From the NCBI RefSeq assembly GCF_025548535.1, contig NZ_JAJLQW010000004.1, forward strand, positions 248,001 through 312,000: a DNA stretch of 64,000 bases. Reading direction: 5' to 3'. Below, one piece after another: positions 44,626-54,870 of the stretch (its first letter is position 1; each line of letters opens with the position of its first letter). Under the pieces are notes generated by a model. The model ran no database searches and had not been told where the DNA came from. It worked only from the letters and a program-made list of their open reading frames with translations. Source of the DNA: Undibacterium sp. Jales W-56 (GTDB lineage Bacteria > Pseudomonadota > Gammaproteobacteria > Burkholderiales > Burkholderiaceae_D). Position numbers and translations under genes: made by a program.

Positions 44626-46272
44626 ATGCTGCGCACGCTTGCTATCCGTGATTTTGTTATCGTCGATGCGATAGAACTGGAATTCTCCGCGGGTTTCTCC
44701 GTGTTTACCGGTGAAACTGGTGCGGGCAAATCGATCCTGATTGATGCCCTGAGTCTGACTCTGGGCGGCCGCGGCGACGCCAGCATGGTGCGCGAGGGTG
44801 CGGCACGGGCAGACATCTGCGCCGAGTTCTCGGTCGATGACAACGCCATGGCGTGGCTGAGCGCCAATGATTTTGCCAATGATGATCGGGAATTGATGCT
44901 GCGCCGCGTGATCGACAATGCAGGCCGCTCGAAAGCCTATATCAACGGCATCCCGGCAACGGCCAGCCAATTACGTGAACTCGGTGAATTATTGGTCGAT
45001 ATTCACGGTCAGCATGCGCATCAATCTTTATTGAAATCCGATGCCCAACGTGCGCTGCTCGATATGCAAGGCGGCCTGCAAACTCAGACGCAAGAGGCCG
45101 GGAAATTATTCAAGACCTGGCGCAATCTGGTCAGGCAAAGAGAAGAGTTCGAGCGCGATTCTAAAAATGTCTTACTAGAACGCGAGCGTCTGGAATGGCA
45201 AGTCAAAGAGCTCGATAAATTGCAGATCCAGCCCGGCGAATGGGAGAGCATCAGCCATGAGCATAGCCGTCTGGCACACGCTGCCAGCCTGCTCGAAGGT
45301 GCCCAGGAAGCTGCCGATCTGATTTCGGAAGCCGATCACCCCATGCTGTCGCAACTCTCGTCCTTGCATCAGCGTTTATTGAAATTACTCGAATACGATG
45401 TGGCGCTGCAACCGGTCGTCGATGCACTCGATTCGGCCCGGATTAATTTGCAGGAAACCAGCTATGCGCTGAATGATTACCTGAACCGGATTGAACTGGA
45501 TCCGGCACGCTTACGTACCGTTGAAGCCCGCCTGGAAATCATGCATGCCACTGCGCGTCGCTTCCACGTCGCACCAGAATCCCTGCATTTGGAATTAGCA
45601 ACTCTGTCGCAACAATTGCAGCAATTAGCCGATGCTTCAGATATCGAGGCCTTAAAAACCCAGGAAAAAAATGCCTATGCAGCTTACGAACAAGCCGCGC
45701 AAAAATTGTCCAAAGCGCGCCATAAAGTCGCTAAAGAATTGTCGGCGGCAGTCACCGCCGCGATGCAGGATCTCAGCATGAGCGGCGGCAGTTTTGCGAT
45801 CGCATTGCATCCCAGCGAAGCGGCCAGCCATGGGCTAGAGCAAATTGAATTCCAGGTTGCCGGTCACGCCGGCGTCCAGCCACGTTCCCTCGCAAAAGTC
45901 GCATCGGGCGGTGAACTGGCCCGTATTTCGCTAGCGATCTCGGTGATTACCTCGTGCGCGACCGCCACGCCGACCTTGATCTTTGATGAAGTCGATAGCG
46001 GCATCGGCGGCGGCGTTGCCGAAGTTGTCGGACGCCTGTTAAAACGCCTTGGGCAAGATCGTCAGGTCTTATGCGTCACGCATTTACCGCAAGTGGCGAG
46101 CCAGGCGAATCAGCACTTCCAGGTCAGCAAAGACAGCAGCAATGGCAAAACCCTGTCGCAGATCGACAGGCTCGACTCCAAGCAACGCGTAGAAGAAATC
46201 GCCCGTATGCTGGGCGGCATAGAGATCACCGCAACCACCCGTAAACACGCCAGAGAATTGCTGGCATCCTGA
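44626..46272 (+). CDS. recN: DNA repair protein RecN
   Basis: SMC-like ATPase acting early in double-strand break repair, 548 residues. Walker A GETGAGKSI (29-37), a long coiled-coil middle (about 160-360, rich in Glu, Gln and Leu), the signature ELARISLAISVI and Walker B LIFDEVDSGIGGGVAEVVG, then the H-switch VTHLPQVAS. The start ATG 44626 begins the usual MLRTLAIRDFVIVD. Probably damage inducible, but no LexA box was seen. Confidence 0.96.
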   Translation: MLRTLAIRDFVIVDAIELEFSAGFSVFTGETGAGKSILIDALSLTLGGRGDASMVREGAARADICAEFSVDDNAMAWLSANDFANDDRELMLRRVIDNAGRSKAYINGIPATASQLRELGELLVDIHGQHAHQSLLKSDAQRALLDMQGGLQTQTQEAGKLFKTWRNLVRQREEFERDSKNVLLERERLEWQVKELDKLQIQPGEWESISHEHSRLAHAASLLEGAQEAADLISEADHPMLSQLSSLHQRLLKLLEYDVALQPVVDALDSARINLQETSYALNDYLNRIELDPARLRTVEARLEIMHATARRFHVAPESLHLELATLSQQLQQLADASDIEALKTQEKNAYAAYEQAAQKLSKARHKVAKELSAAVTAAMQDLSMSGGSFAIALHPSEAASHGLEQIEFQVAGHAGVQPRSLAKVASGGELARISLAISVITSCATATPTLIFDEVDSGIGGGVAEVVGRLLKRLGQDRQVLCVTHLPQVASQANQHFQVSKDSSNGKTLSQIDRLDSKQRVEEIARMLGGIEITATTRKHARELLAS

Positions 46273-46348
46273 AGCGGTTAATCTGCTAAACGTATCTATT
46301 CAAAAGTCTCCGCTTAATTTCATCTACTGATAACACCAATAAAAAACT

Positions 46349-47455
46349 ATGCGCTTCCTGAAAGAACCCGATCATACGCACGGCAAAGCGACTAAAACCG
46401 GCGTCGTCCTGATCAATCTCGGTACACCCGATGCGCCCACCAGCCCGGCAGTCCGGCGCTACCTGAAAGAATTTTTGTGGGACCCGCGTGTGGTCGAGGT
46501 GCCGCGCCTGATCTGGTGGTGTATTTTGCACCTGATCATCCTGCCGTTTCGCTCGGGTCAGTCAGCCAAAAAATATGCTTCGATCTGGAGCAAAGAGGGT
46601 TCGCCGTTAAAAGTCCATACAGAAAAGCAAGCGATCCTGCTCAAAGGCTATCTGGGTGAACGCGGGCATGAGGTGCAGGTCGCCTATGCGATGCGCTACG
46701 GCTCGCCGAATATCCCGACGGTACTGCAAAAACTCAAGGAAGAAGGCTGCGAACGGATTTTGATTTTGCCGGCCTATCCGCAATACTCGGCAACCACGAC
46801 GGGATCGAATGCCGACGCCGTCTTCAGCTATTATCAACGCACCCGCAACATGCCGGAACTGCGTCTGGTACGCAGCTATCACGACCATGACGCCTACCTC
46901 CGCGCCCTGCGTTTTTCGATCATGAACCACTGGCAAAATAATGGCCGCCCTGAAAAACTCGTCATGAGTTTTCACGGCTTGCCAAAAGCCTTCCTGATGC
47001 GCGGCGATCCTTACCATTGCGAATGCTATAAAACCGCCCGCCTGCTGGCAGAGCAGCTGGGACTCAGCAAAGACCAGTATGTCGTCACTTTCCAGTCGCG
47101 CCTCGGGCGTGCCGAATGGTTGCAACCGTACACGGCTCCCACCGTTAAGGCGCTGGCGCAGCAAGGAACCAAGCGCATCGACGTGGTTTGCCCGGGCTTC
47201 ATCGCCGATTGCCTGGAGACGCTGGAAGAAATCGCGATCGAAGTACGCGATGAATTCTTGCATGCCGGAGGTAAAGAATTTAACTATATCCCCTGCCTGA
47301 ATGAGTCGCCGGAATGGCTGCGTGCGCTGGCTGAAATTACCGAACAGCACCTGATCGGCTGGCCGACCATGTTGAGCGTCAGCATGCGTGACAAACAAAA
47401 ACAAGATGCCTTGATCAGCCGCTCGGAATCCAGGCGTCTCGGCGCAACCCATTGA
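46349..47455 (+). CDS. hemH: ferrochelatase
   Basis: Inserts iron into protoporphyrin IX, the last step of heme synthesis. 368 residues, longer than the Bacillus form and typical of betaproteobacteria. [20 protein letters not shown] at the N terminus, the metal-site His in [12 protein letters not shown] and the catalytic Glu in [14 protein letters not shown]. It overlaps or abuts apaH, so the two are probably one unit. hemJ supplies its substrate. Confidence 0.95.
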   Translation: MRFLKEPDHTHGKATKTGVVLINLGTPDAPTSPAVRRYLKEFLWDPRVVEVPRLIWWCILHLIILPFRSGQSAKKYASIWSKEGSPLKVHTEKQAILLKGYLGERGHEVQVAYAMRYGSPNIPTVLQKLKEEGCERILILPAYPQYSATTTGSNADAVFSYYQRTRNMPELRLVRSYHDHDAYLRALRFSIMNHWQNNGRPEKLVMSFHGLPKAFLMRGDPYHCECYKTARLLAEQLGLSKDQYVVTFQSRLGRAEWLQPYTAPTVKALAQQGTKRIDVVCPGFIADCLETLEEIAIEVRDEFLHAGGKEFNYIPCLNESPEWLRALAEITEQHLIGWPTMLSVSMRDKQKQDALISRSESRRLGATH

Positions 47456-47475
47456 TCCAGAAACCGAAACACAGT

Positions 47476-48321
47476 ATGCATGCAACGCCATCAGGCAAAT
47501 CCGACACCTACTTCATCGGCGACCTCCAGGGTTGCGCTGAGCAGTTACAGCAACTGCTGACGAAGATAGAGCGGCAGTCGCCGCAGGCCCGGTATTTGTT
47601 TGCCGGCGATCTGGTCAATCGCGGACCGCAGTCATTGGCAACCCTGCGGCTAGTCAAGCAATTGCATGAGCAGGGCCGTGCCGACAGCGTGCTGGGCAAT
47701 CACGACCTGAATCTGCTGGCGGTCGCAAACGGGATACGTACGGCGCATCGTAGCGATACGCTGGACGATATCCTGAACGCACCGGAGCGCGGCGAATTAC
47801 TCGACTGGTTGCGGCATCGACCGCTGGCCATCTGCCAGGACGATCATCTGTTGGTCCATGCCGGGCTAGTGCCGCAATGGTCGGTGCAGCAGACGATGGG
47901 ATTGGCGCATGAAGTAGAGGTGCAATTACAAAGCGCTGACTGGGTCGCGCTGCTCAGCCGGATGTATGGCAACACGCCCGCTCAATGGGATGATCAATTG
48001 CGCGGTGCCGACCGCCATCGTTGCATCATCAACGTACTGACACGCATCCGTTTTTGCAGTGAGGACGGCATCATGGATTTCGCGAGCAAAGACGGCGCCG
48101 CTGCCGCACCAAGCGGCTACTTGCCGTGGTTCGATGTGCCGCGAGCGAGTGACGGCAGCACAGTGGTATTCGGACATTGGTCAACATTGGGATTGGTCTT
48201 GAGACCGAACTTGATCAGCCTCGATACCGGTTGCGTGTGGGGCGGCAAACTGACTGCCGTGTCATTGCAAAACCGGGACGTGGTACAGATCGCTTGTCCG
48301 CAACAACAAAAACCCGGCTAG
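47476..48321 (+). CDS. apaH: symmetrical diadenosine tetraphosphatase
   Basis: Hydrolyses Ap4A to two ADP. 281 residues. The metallophosphatase motifs are in order: [40 protein letters not shown] and FGHWSTL. The start is ATG 47476, 21 bases after the hemH stop; a TTG at 47452 that overlaps hemH by four bases is the alternative. ApaH can also remove 5' caps of RNA in E. coli. Confidence 0.93.
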   Translation: MHATPSGKSDTYFIGDLQGCAEQLQQLLTKIERQSPQARYLFAGDLVNRGPQSLATLRLVKQLHEQGRADSVLGNHDLNLLAVANGIRTAHRSDTLDDILNAPERGELLDWLRHRPLAICQDDHLLVHAGLVPQWSVQQTMGLAHEVEVQLQSADWVALLSRMYGNTPAQWDDQLRGADRHRCIINVLTRIRFCSEDGIMDFASKDGAAAAPSGYLPWFDVPRASDGSTVVFGHWSTLGLVLRPNLISLDTGCVWGGKLTAVSLQNRDVVQIACPQQQKPG

Positions 48322-48334
48322 TTTTAGGGCCAAC

Positions 48335-49069
48335 TTATTCGGTGACGCCGAGCTGTTGCATCACCGCCGCCCGCGCTACCAGGGCGACTTCACGCCGGTG
48401 TGCGCCCTCGGTAGGGATCGACGGCAGACGCACCAATTCCGCGGTCATTTTGGGTGCTTGCAAAATCGCATGCATGCTTTCCACAAACGTCATGTCGCCG
48501 ATAAAATCGGCTGCCGCATGCAAGCGTCCTTGCGCATCGACGTAGCGCACCACCAGCGGCTGCACCGGGACACGCGCTTCGATCGCGGCTTCAAACAGGT
48601 TCGCATGAAACGGCAGCACGCGACCCTGTGCCGCCGTGGTACCTTCGGGGAAAAAAGCGATGCGCTTACCGGCTTCGATCTGATGCACCAAACCCTCGTA
48701 GATACGGCGCACGTCGCGTTGCCTGCCGCGCTTGAGAAAAATGGTACCGGCTTTTTCGCATAGCCAACCTAACAGAGGCCAGCCGCGGATATCGGCTTTG
48801 GCGACGAAGTGACAGGGGTGCAGAGTATTGATGACAAAGATATCCAGCCAGGACACATGGTTGGACACGATCATGGCACGCTCTGCGACCTCGCCGTCGC
48901 TGCGATCTTTGAACACCACAGTGACAGTACAAATCGCCAGCAATTTTTGCGACCAGCGACGCACCAGGCGTTCGTGCGTCTGCACCGATGTAAATGGAAA
49001 CACCACGGCACAAGTCAATAATCCGGCGAATAAATGGATCATCACCCGTGCGAAACGCCAAGCTATCAT
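48335..49069 (-). CDS. plsC: 1-acyl-sn-glycerol-3-phosphate acyltransferase
   Basis: Makes phosphatidate from lysophosphatidate at the inner membrane. 244 residues. A membrane segment at about 8-27, then the catalytic HX4D as NHVSWLD (about 73-79), the glycerol-phosphate site GTIFLKRG and FFPEGTTA. It is convergent with apaH, with 13 bases between stops. No other lipid gene is near. Confidence 0.9.
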   Translation of the reverse strand: MIAWRFARVMIHLFAGLLTCAVVFPFTSVQTHERLVRRWSQKLLAICTVTVVFKDRSDGEVAERAMIVSNHVSWLDIFVINTLHPCHFVAKADIRGWPLLGWLCEKAGTIFLKRGRQRDVRRIYEGLVHQIEAGKRIAFFPEGTTAAQGRVLPFHANLFEAAIEARVPVQPLVVRYVDAQGRLHAAADFIGDMTFVESMHAILQAPKMTAELVRLPSIPTEGAHRREVALVARAAVMQQLGVTE

Positions 49070-49230
49070 GCCTATCCTGTTTTTATATACTTAGTAGGAG
49101 TATTTTTTATCGCCGCGATATAATTTGCGCGAATAAGGCATTTTATGCCCATACTCCCCTATTTTTCGATACTGCAGCGTATTTTTGAGGTACTCGCAGC
49201 TTTTAAGAGACATTGACCGGGAAATCTCGG

Positions 49231-50514
49231 CTAAGAGAGATCAAATGCAATGTGACCGGAGACGATCGTCGCCTTCACCACTCCCGGCAATTCATAGCCG
49301 AGGAAAGGCGTGTGCTTGCCCTGGCTCGCCAATACTTTGGCATCGACAGTCCAGCGCGTGGCCGGATCGAACAGGCAGACATCGGCAACACTGCCGACAC
49401 TCAGTTGACCGCAACTCAGGCCTGCGACTTTTGCCGCCGCATGCGTGATGGTGGAAATCACTTTAGACAGAGACACTGCGCCGCGACTTTCTTCCGCCCA
49501 TTTCAAGGACAGCGACAGTAATAGTTCCAGTCCCGTCGCACCGGGCGACGCTTCGGCGAACGGCAACAGTTTTTCATCATCATCGACCGGCGTGTGATCC
49601 GAACAAATTGCATCGATGGTGCCGTCCACGAGGGCACGACGAATCGCATCGCGGTCACGCTGACTGCGCAAAGGCGGGGTCAGGCGCGCATTCGAATCGA
49701 AGTAGCCAATGTCGGCATCGGTCAGATGCACATGATGCGCCCCGACGTCGCAGGTCAGTAACAAGCCCTCTTGTTTCGCCTGCCTGACTAGTTCCAGACC
49801 GGCAGCCGATGAGATACGGCACAGATGCACTTTGGCACCGGTAGCCCGCATCAATTCAAACAGCGTATGCAGGGCAATCGTCTCCGACATCACCGGCACG
49901 CCAGCCAAACCTAAACGCGACGCCAGCGCTCCGCTATGCGCAACGCCGCCTTTGCCGATGAAGGCATCCTGCGGACGCAACCAGACGGTGTAGCCAAATG
50001 TGCTAGCGTATTGCAGGGCACGCTGCAATACATTGGTGTCGGCAATCGTGACTTCTGCCTGCGAGAAACCGATGCAACCGGCATCGGTCAGGGCGGCCAT
50101 CTCGGTCAGCGCTTCGCCCTGCAAGCCGACGGTCAAGGCGCCTAGCGGATAGACGTGGGCTTTGTTCTGGATCTTGGCGCGCTGCTTGAGCATCTCGACC
50201 AGACCGGACTCATCCAGCACCGGATCGGTATCTGGCGGACAGACTAAACTGGTGACACCGCCGCGCATGGCGGCTTGCAACTCGGATTCCAGCGTGGCCT
50301 TGTACTCAAACCCCGGCTCGCGCAAACGGGCGCTCAGGTCGACCAGACCGGGAGCGACAACCAGACCGGTGGCATCGATGGTTTTATTCGCGACAAAATC
50401 GGCCGGCGCCTGGCCGATCGCGACGATCTTGCCGGCGGCGATGAATACATCCTGCACTGCATCGACTTGATTCGCAGGATCGACCAGGCGGCCGTTCTTG
50501 ATATGTATTTTCAT
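49231..50514 (-). CDS. dihydroorotase-like protein, metal ligands lost (PyrC')
   Basis: Homologue of class I dihydroorotase, 427 residues, in the pyr cluster after pyrB. The active enzyme has HxH in DxHxHxREPG; here the segment reads GLVDLSARLREPG, so both zinc-binding His are replaced. Later family segments remain (CPPDTDPVLDESG, CSDHTPVDDDEK). By analogy with the non-catalytic PyrC' of Pseudomonas, it probably holds the aspartate transcarbamylase complex together. A true dihydroorotase should be elsewhere in the genome. The gap to pyrB is 69 bases. Confidence 0.88.
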   Translation of the reverse strand: MKIHIKNGRLVDPANQVDAVQDVFIAAGKIVAIGQAPADFVANKTIDATGLVVAPGLVDLSARLREPGFEYKATLESELQAAMRGGVTSLVCPPDTDPVLDESGLVEMLKQRAKIQNKAHVYPLGALTVGLQGEALTEMAALTDAGCIGFSQAEVTIADTNVLQRALQYASTFGYTVWLRPQDAFIGKGGVAHSGALASRLGLAGVPVMSETIALHTLFELMRATGAKVHLCRISSAAGLELVRQAKQEGLLLTCDVGAHHVHLTDADIGYFDSNARLTPPLRSQRDRDAIRRALVDGTIDAICSDHTPVDDDEKLLPFAEASPGATGLELLLSLSLKWAEESRGAVSLSKVISTITHAAAKVAGLSCGQLSVGSVADVCLFDPATRWTVDAKVLASQGKHTPFLGYELPGVVKATIVSGHIAFDLS

Positions 50515-50583
50515 GCTTGTACTTTCGCTCGTTCTTCTCTTATTCTGGTGTTCGTTGTGCGCTTTTTCTGGCCGCAGAATGGC

Positions 50584-51543
50584 TTAATTGCCCGCCACGA
50601 TGCTCATCACTGCCATCCGCACGGCGATGCCGAATGTCACCTGCGGCAAGATCACTGCCTGCGGCCCATCGGCCACGGCGGAATCGATCTCGACACCGCG
50701 ATTCATCGGTCCCGGATGCATGACGATGGCATCGGGCTTGGCCAGCGCCAGACGTTCTGGCGTCAGCCCATAGCTCTTAAAGTATTCCTGCGCCGATGGC
50801 AGCAAAGCGCCGCTCATACGCTCATTCTGCAAGCGCAGCATGATGATGACGTCAACGCCTTTGAGGCCTTCGTTCATATTATTAAAGACGCGCACGCCCA
50901 TTTGCTCCAGACCGCCGGGCAACAAGGTACGCGGCCCGATCACCCGCACCTCCGGCACGCCGAGCGTGGTCAAAGCGTGAATGTCAGAGCGTGCCACCCT
51001 GCTATGCAAGACGTCGCCGACAATCGCCACGGTCAGATTGGTGAACTCCTTTTTGTAATGGCGGATCGTGTACATATCCAGCAAACCCTGAGTCGGATGC
51101 GCATGGCGGCCGTCACCGGCATTCACTACGTGCACATGATTTTGCCGGGTGTCGTTCAGGTGCTTGGCAATCAGGAACGGCGCACCCGAGGTCGCGTGAC
51201 GCACCACAAACATATCGGCATGCATCGCCGCCAGATTGTCGATGGTGTCCAGCAGGGATTCGCCTTTGCTGGTGCTCGATGCCGCAATGTTCAGATTGAT
51301 CACGTCAGCCGACAAGCGTTTCGAGGCAATCTCGAACGTGGTGCGGGTGCGCGTCGAGTTTTCAAAAAACAGGTTGAACACGCTTTTGCCGCGCATCAGC
51401 GGGACTTTTTTAACATCGCGGTCACTCACGCTGACGAACGAAGAAGCGGTGTCCAGAATGTGATTGACGATGGATTTTGGCAAGCCATCGATGGTCAGCA
51501 AATGCTGGAGTTCGCCGTTTTTATTGAGCTGGGGATTATGCAT
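50584..51543 (-). CDS. pyrB: aspartate carbamoyltransferase catalytic subunit
   Basis: First committed step of pyrimidine synthesis. 319 residues. The carbamoyl-phosphate motif [19 protein letters not shown] (about 59-77), the aspartate-binding [14 protein letters not shown] and [15 protein letters not shown] are intact. Its start overlaps the end of pyrR by eight bases, which implies coupling. The length fits the type that forms a dodecamer with PyrC'. Confidence 0.96.
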   Translation of the reverse strand: MHNPQLNKNGELQHLLTIDGLPKSIVNHILDTASSFVSVSDRDVKKVPLMRGKSVFNLFFENSTRTRTTFEIASKRLSADVINLNIAASSTSKGESLLDTIDNLAAMHADMFVVRHATSGAPFLIAKHLNDTRQNHVHVVNAGDGRHAHPTQGLLDMYTIRHYKKEFTNLTVAIVGDVLHSRVARSDIHALTTLGVPEVRVIGPRTLLPGGLEQMGVRVFNNMNEGLKGVDVIIMLRLQNERMSGALLPSAQEYFKSYGLTPERLALAKPDAIVMHPGPMNRGVEIDSAVADGPQAVILPQVTFGIAVRMAVMSIVAGN

Positions 51544-52048
51544 GATCTATCGAGAAGCTAAGTTGACCACCGTCTGCGCGTTGCAGATTGACGGAACAGT
51601 TTTTTTCAAATTCGGCAGTGTGAGCGACGAAATCAGCGGCGATCGGCAACTCGCGCCCGCCTCTGTCCAGCAGGGCGGCCAGCATGATCTTGGCCGGGCG
51701 ACCGTAGTCAAATAATTCGTTGATTGCCGCCCGCGTGGTGCGCCCGGTGTACAGCACATCATCGACCAGGATGATGTTGGCGCCATCCACGTCGAATGGA
51801 ATCTGGCTGGGTTTGACTTCGGCATGCAAGCCCTTGGCCGCATAGTCATCGCGGTAAAACGAGACGTCGATAAAACCGGGCTTGCCGTTCAGTCCAAGGT
51901 CTTGCACCAGGCGCTCTGCCAGCCAGGCGCCGCCGGAATAAATACCGACAATGGCCAGGTGATCATCGGTGGCAACGCGGGCTTTAATTTGTGCCAGCAA
52001 TTGCTGGTACAGCGTTTCTGCATCGGGTAGTTGCGTAGAAGAGGTCAT
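51536..52048 (-). CDS. pyrR: PyrR regulator / uracil phosphoribosyltransferase
   Basis: Phosphoribosyltransferase-fold protein of 170 residues. The PRPP loop is [20 protein letters not shown] (about 92-111). In Firmicutes PyrR binds pyr mRNA; in proteobacteria the role is less clear and UPRT activity may dominate. No anti-antiterminator structure was recognised in the pyr leader. It overlaps ruvX by four bases (ATGA) and pyrB by eight. Confidence 0.92.
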   Translation of the reverse strand: MTSSTQLPDAETLYQQLLAQIKARVATDDHLAIVGIYSGGAWLAERLVQDLGLNGKPGFIDVSFYRDDYAAKGLHAEVKPSQIPFDVDGANIILVDDVLYTGRTTRAAINELFDYGRPAKIMLAALLDRGGRELPIAADFVAHTAEFEKNCSVNLQRADGGQLSFSIDHA

Positions 52049-52449
52049 GGGTTTTGGTCGAAATATTGTTGCAGAATGAGGGCCGCCGCCTGGGCATCGA
52101 TATGTTCGCCGCGTCTGGCATTCAGCACCGCAGACGAGTAGCGCTCGTCGACCAAGAGGGTCGGTACCGCAAAGCGGCCATGCAGCTGGTTGGCAAACCG
52201 GGTGCAGCGCACCGTCATCTCATGCCCGGCACCGTCCGGATGCATCGGCAAACCCACCACGCAGAGCGCTGGCTGCCAGTCTTTGATCAGGTGCGTGATT
52301 TCAGTAAACTTGGCGTCATTAGTTGCGGCATTGATGATTTTTAAAGCCTGGGCCTGCCGCAGCAGGGTATTGCCGACGGCGACTCCAATACGCTTTAATC
52401 CGAAATCAAATGCCAGGATGGTGCCAGATACATTGGCCGCAACATTCAT
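52045..52449 (-). CDS. ruvX: Holliday junction resolvase-like RuvX / YqgF
   Basis: RNase H-fold nuclease acting in pre-16S rRNA 5' maturation and proposed for junction resolution. 134 residues. AFDFGLKRIGVAVG holds the first acidic residue, VVGLPMHPDG the mid motif and LVDERYSSAVLNARRG the last. The start overlaps the yqgE stop by one base (TGATG-type coupling). Confidence 0.92.
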   Translation of the reverse strand: MNVAANVSGTILAFDFGLKRIGVAVGNTLLRQAQALKIINAATNDAKFTEITHLIKDWQPALCVVGLPMHPDGAGHEMTVRCTRFANQLHGRFAVPTLLVDERYSSAVLNARRGEHIDAQAAALILQQYFDQNP

Positions 52450-53135
52450 CAGGCGTGCCCCGCGTCGGCCGCGAGCATCGTCGGATCGATACCTAATAAT
52501 TTGATCGCTGCGGTAAAGCGATCTTCAATCGGCAAATCGAACATAATCCTGGCATCGGCGGCGACCGTGAGCCAGCCATTCGCGCCTATTTCCTGCTCAA
52601 GTTGACCCGCACTCCAGCCTGCATAGCCGATACTTACCAGGACCTGCGCCGGGCCGTCACCCAGAGCAACGGCTTCCAAAACGTCGCGCGACGTAGTGAA
52701 AGCGATCTGATCGGTGACTTTCAGCGAAGACGAAAACTTGCCTGCCGGTGCATGCAAGACGAAACCACGATCATCCTGCACCGGGCCGCCAAACATGACA
52801 GGCTGCTGGCGCATGGGGTGAGAATCGGGAATAATTTCAAGTTGTAAATCGATGCGATCAAATAGCCCGGCCAGCGTCATATCAGTCGGCCTGTTAATGA
52901 CTAGCCCCATGGCGCCGCGTTGATTATGCTCGCAGAGATAAATCACGGTTCCGCCAAAAATCGGATCATGCATCGCCGGCATTGCAATCAGGAAATGATT
53001 GGTCAGATTTAAGGTGGTATCGGAAGATGTGTCAGATCCGGCAGTGTCAGCAGCGCCCTCGACAGGAGCATCTGGCTCTTGTGGTGCGGATTCTGCCAAC
53101 GACTCAGAGTGAGGGGTTTTAATTTGCTTCGCCAT
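52449..53135 (-). CDS. YqgE/AlgH family protein (DUF179)
   Basis: Protein of 228 residues, with a poorly conserved acidic N-terminal 38 residues (rich in Ala, Glu, Asp, Ser) before the family domain that starts LNLTNHFLIAMPAM. Domain motifs: FGGTVIYLCEHNQRGAMGLV, RQQPVMFGGPVQ and VSIGYAGWSAGQLEQE. Function unknown; the fold is called AlgH, from an old and disputed link with alginate control. First gene of the yqgE-ruvX-pyrR-pyrB-pyrC' run. Confidence 0.9.
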   Translation of the reverse strand: MAKQIKTPHSESLAESAPQEPDAPVEGAADTAGSDTSSDTTLNLTNHFLIAMPAMHDPIFGGTVIYLCEHNQRGAMGLVINRPTDMTLAGLFDRIDLQLEIIPDSHPMRQQPVMFGGPVQDDRGFVLHAPAGKFSSSLKVTDQIAFTTSRDVLEAVALGDGPAQVLVSIGYAGWSAGQLEQEIGANGWLTVAADARIMFDLPIEDRFTAAIKLLGIDPTMLAADAGHA

Positions 53136-53306
53136 GCCATCATTTTAGCATTTTTAACCTGTTTTTTCGATGCCTGCTACCCCGGGTATCAACCCAAATT
53201 TTTGCTGCTTTTGTGCATCTTTTTCCTATTTTTTAGACTATCTGCATCTGTGCCGAGGCAAACTCATCACGACTCATAACAACCCATCATCAACAATGAC
53301 GAAACC

Positions 53307-54806
53307 ATGACTACCGCCCCTCCCCTGTTCGACCGCTCTCTGGTATGGTTCCGGAGAGATTTGCGTTGCTTTGATCATGCCGCCTTATATGCGGCGCTCA
53401 AACATAGTCAGTCGGTGTACTGTGTCTTTGTGTTTGATAAAAGCCTATTGCAGGACTTAGCGCCTCACGACAGGCGAGTCTGGTTCATCCATGCAAGTAT
53501 TCGGGAATTAGCGCGTGAACTGACGAAGTTGGGCGGCCAGTTGATCGTGCGTTACGGTATTGCCGAAGATGAAATCCCGGCATTGGCAGTAGAATTAAAA
53601 GTCTCAGCCGTGTTCGCCAATCACGATTACGAACCGCAGGCGATCAGGCGTGACGCCAATGTGCAGAATCGGCTGGCCAGTTTCGGCTGCGCTCTGCATA
53701 CGCGCAAAGATCAGGTCATTTTCGAAAAAGACGAAGTCTTGTCGCTGGCAGGAACCCCTTTCTCGGTATTCACCCCGTATAAAAATGCCTGGCTGAAGAA
53801 ATTTTATGCGGACGGTAGCGACTTTTTCAGCAAGCCCTATCCGGTTGATACTTATGCAAATCGTTTTGCATCGGATCTGCCGGACGCACTGCGTTCCATA
53901 CCCAGCCTGAAGGATATGGGTTTTAGCGATGCGCCCACGTCGCAGATGAACCTGCCGACGGGGATGTCAGGCGGCGCAATATTGCTGGAAGATTTTTTGC
54001 AACGGATACAGCGCTATGACCATGCTAGAGATTTTCCATCGGTCAAAGGGCCGTCGTATTTATCCGTGCATCTGCGCTTTGGCACCGTATCGGTGCGGCA
54101 TTTAGTACGCGAAGCCATGGCCTGTATGCGTACCGCAGCAGATCAGGCCGGGGCACAAGTCTGGCTGGCTGAATTGATCTGGCGCGATTTTTATTTCCAG
54201 ATTCTGCACCATCATCCGCACGTCGCAGAACGCTCGTTCAAGCCCGCTTATGATGCGATTCAATGGGAACAAGGTGCTCATGCTGAGCGCTTATTTGCTG
54301 CGTGGTGCGAAGCGCGTACCGGCTACCCTCTGGTGGATGCGGCAATGATGCAATTGAACCAGACCGGCTATATGCATAACCGCCTGCGCATGGTGGCAGC
54401 ATGTTTTCTGATTAAAGATCTCGGCATCGATTGGCGCTGGGGTGAACGCTATTTTGCCCGGCATTTGAATGACTTCGATTTATCCGCCAACAATGGCGGC
54501 TGGCAATGGGCATCGTCTTCCGGCTGTGATGCGCAGCCGTATTTCAGGATTTTCAATCCCATCACACAGTCTGAGAAATTTGATGCGGAAGGCAAATTCA
54601 TCCGGCACTATTTGCCGCAGCTCGGCAAACTGACGAATAAACAAATTCACGCGCCATGGCAGCATCACTCTGATGTATTGCGATCGGCCGGGCTCACATT
54701 AGGCAAAGACTATCCTCTACCCATCGTCGAACATGAGCAGGCGCGCACAGCGACCTTGGCGCGCTACGCAGTGGTGAAAAAAGCCGGCGAAAAAAATGCA
54801 CCTTGA
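53307..54806 (+). CDS. phrB: deoxyribodipyrimidine photolyase
   Basis: Blue-light flavoenzyme that repairs cyclobutane pyrimidine dimers. 499 residues. The N-terminal antenna-binding Rossmann part starts SLVWFRRDLRCFDHAAL; the FAD domain carries WLAELIWRDFYFQILHH, MHNRLRMVAACFLIKDL and NDFDLSANNGGWQWASSSG. The conserved FAD-site Arg, Asp and Trp are in these segments. Its last codons are inside the downstream terminator hairpin. Confidence 0.95.
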   Translation: MTTAPPLFDRSLVWFRRDLRCFDHAALYAALKHSQSVYCVFVFDKSLLQDLAPHDRRVWFIHASIRELARELTKLGGQLIVRYGIAEDEIPALAVELKVSAVFANHDYEPQAIRRDANVQNRLASFGCALHTRKDQVIFEKDEVLSLAGTPFSVFTPYKNAWLKKFYADGSDFFSKPYPVDTYANRFASDLPDALRSIPSLKDMGFSDAPTSQMNLPTGMSGGAILLEDFLQRIQRYDHARDFPSVKGPSYLSVHLRFGTVSVRHLVREAMACMRTAADQAGAQVWLAELIWRDFYFQILHHHPHVAERSFKPAYDAIQWEQGAHAERLFAAWCEARTGYPLVDAAMMQLNQTGYMHNRLRMVAACFLIKDLGIDWRWGERYFARHLNDFDLSANNGGWQWASSSGCDAQPYFRIFNPITQSEKFDAEGKFIRHYLPQLGKLTNKQIHAPWQHHSDVLRSAGLTLGKDYPLPIVEHEQARTATLARYAVVKKAGEKNAP

Positions 54807-54822
54807 GCAAGGTGCATTTTTA
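54796..54822. terminator. bidirectional terminator phrB / chpA
   Basis: ATGCACCTTG-AG-CAAGGTGCAT stem flanked by A-run and T-run; the left arm overlaps the last codons and stop of phrB. It also lies 49 bases past the chpA stop, so it can serve both. Confidence 0.75.
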
Positions 54823-54870
54823 AATTTACATCTGATGGATGATCTCTAGAAGACATCCGTTACGGTTTAT

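Noticed and set aside
50275-51561. Long plus-strand frame opposite pyrC' and pyrB
   Set aside because: Two well-supported genes lie on the other strand and the translation has no family features.
51500-52100. Search for a PyrR-binding attenuator in the pyr cluster
   Set aside because: Genes overlap and no leader of the required form is present; regulation by attenuation was not supported.
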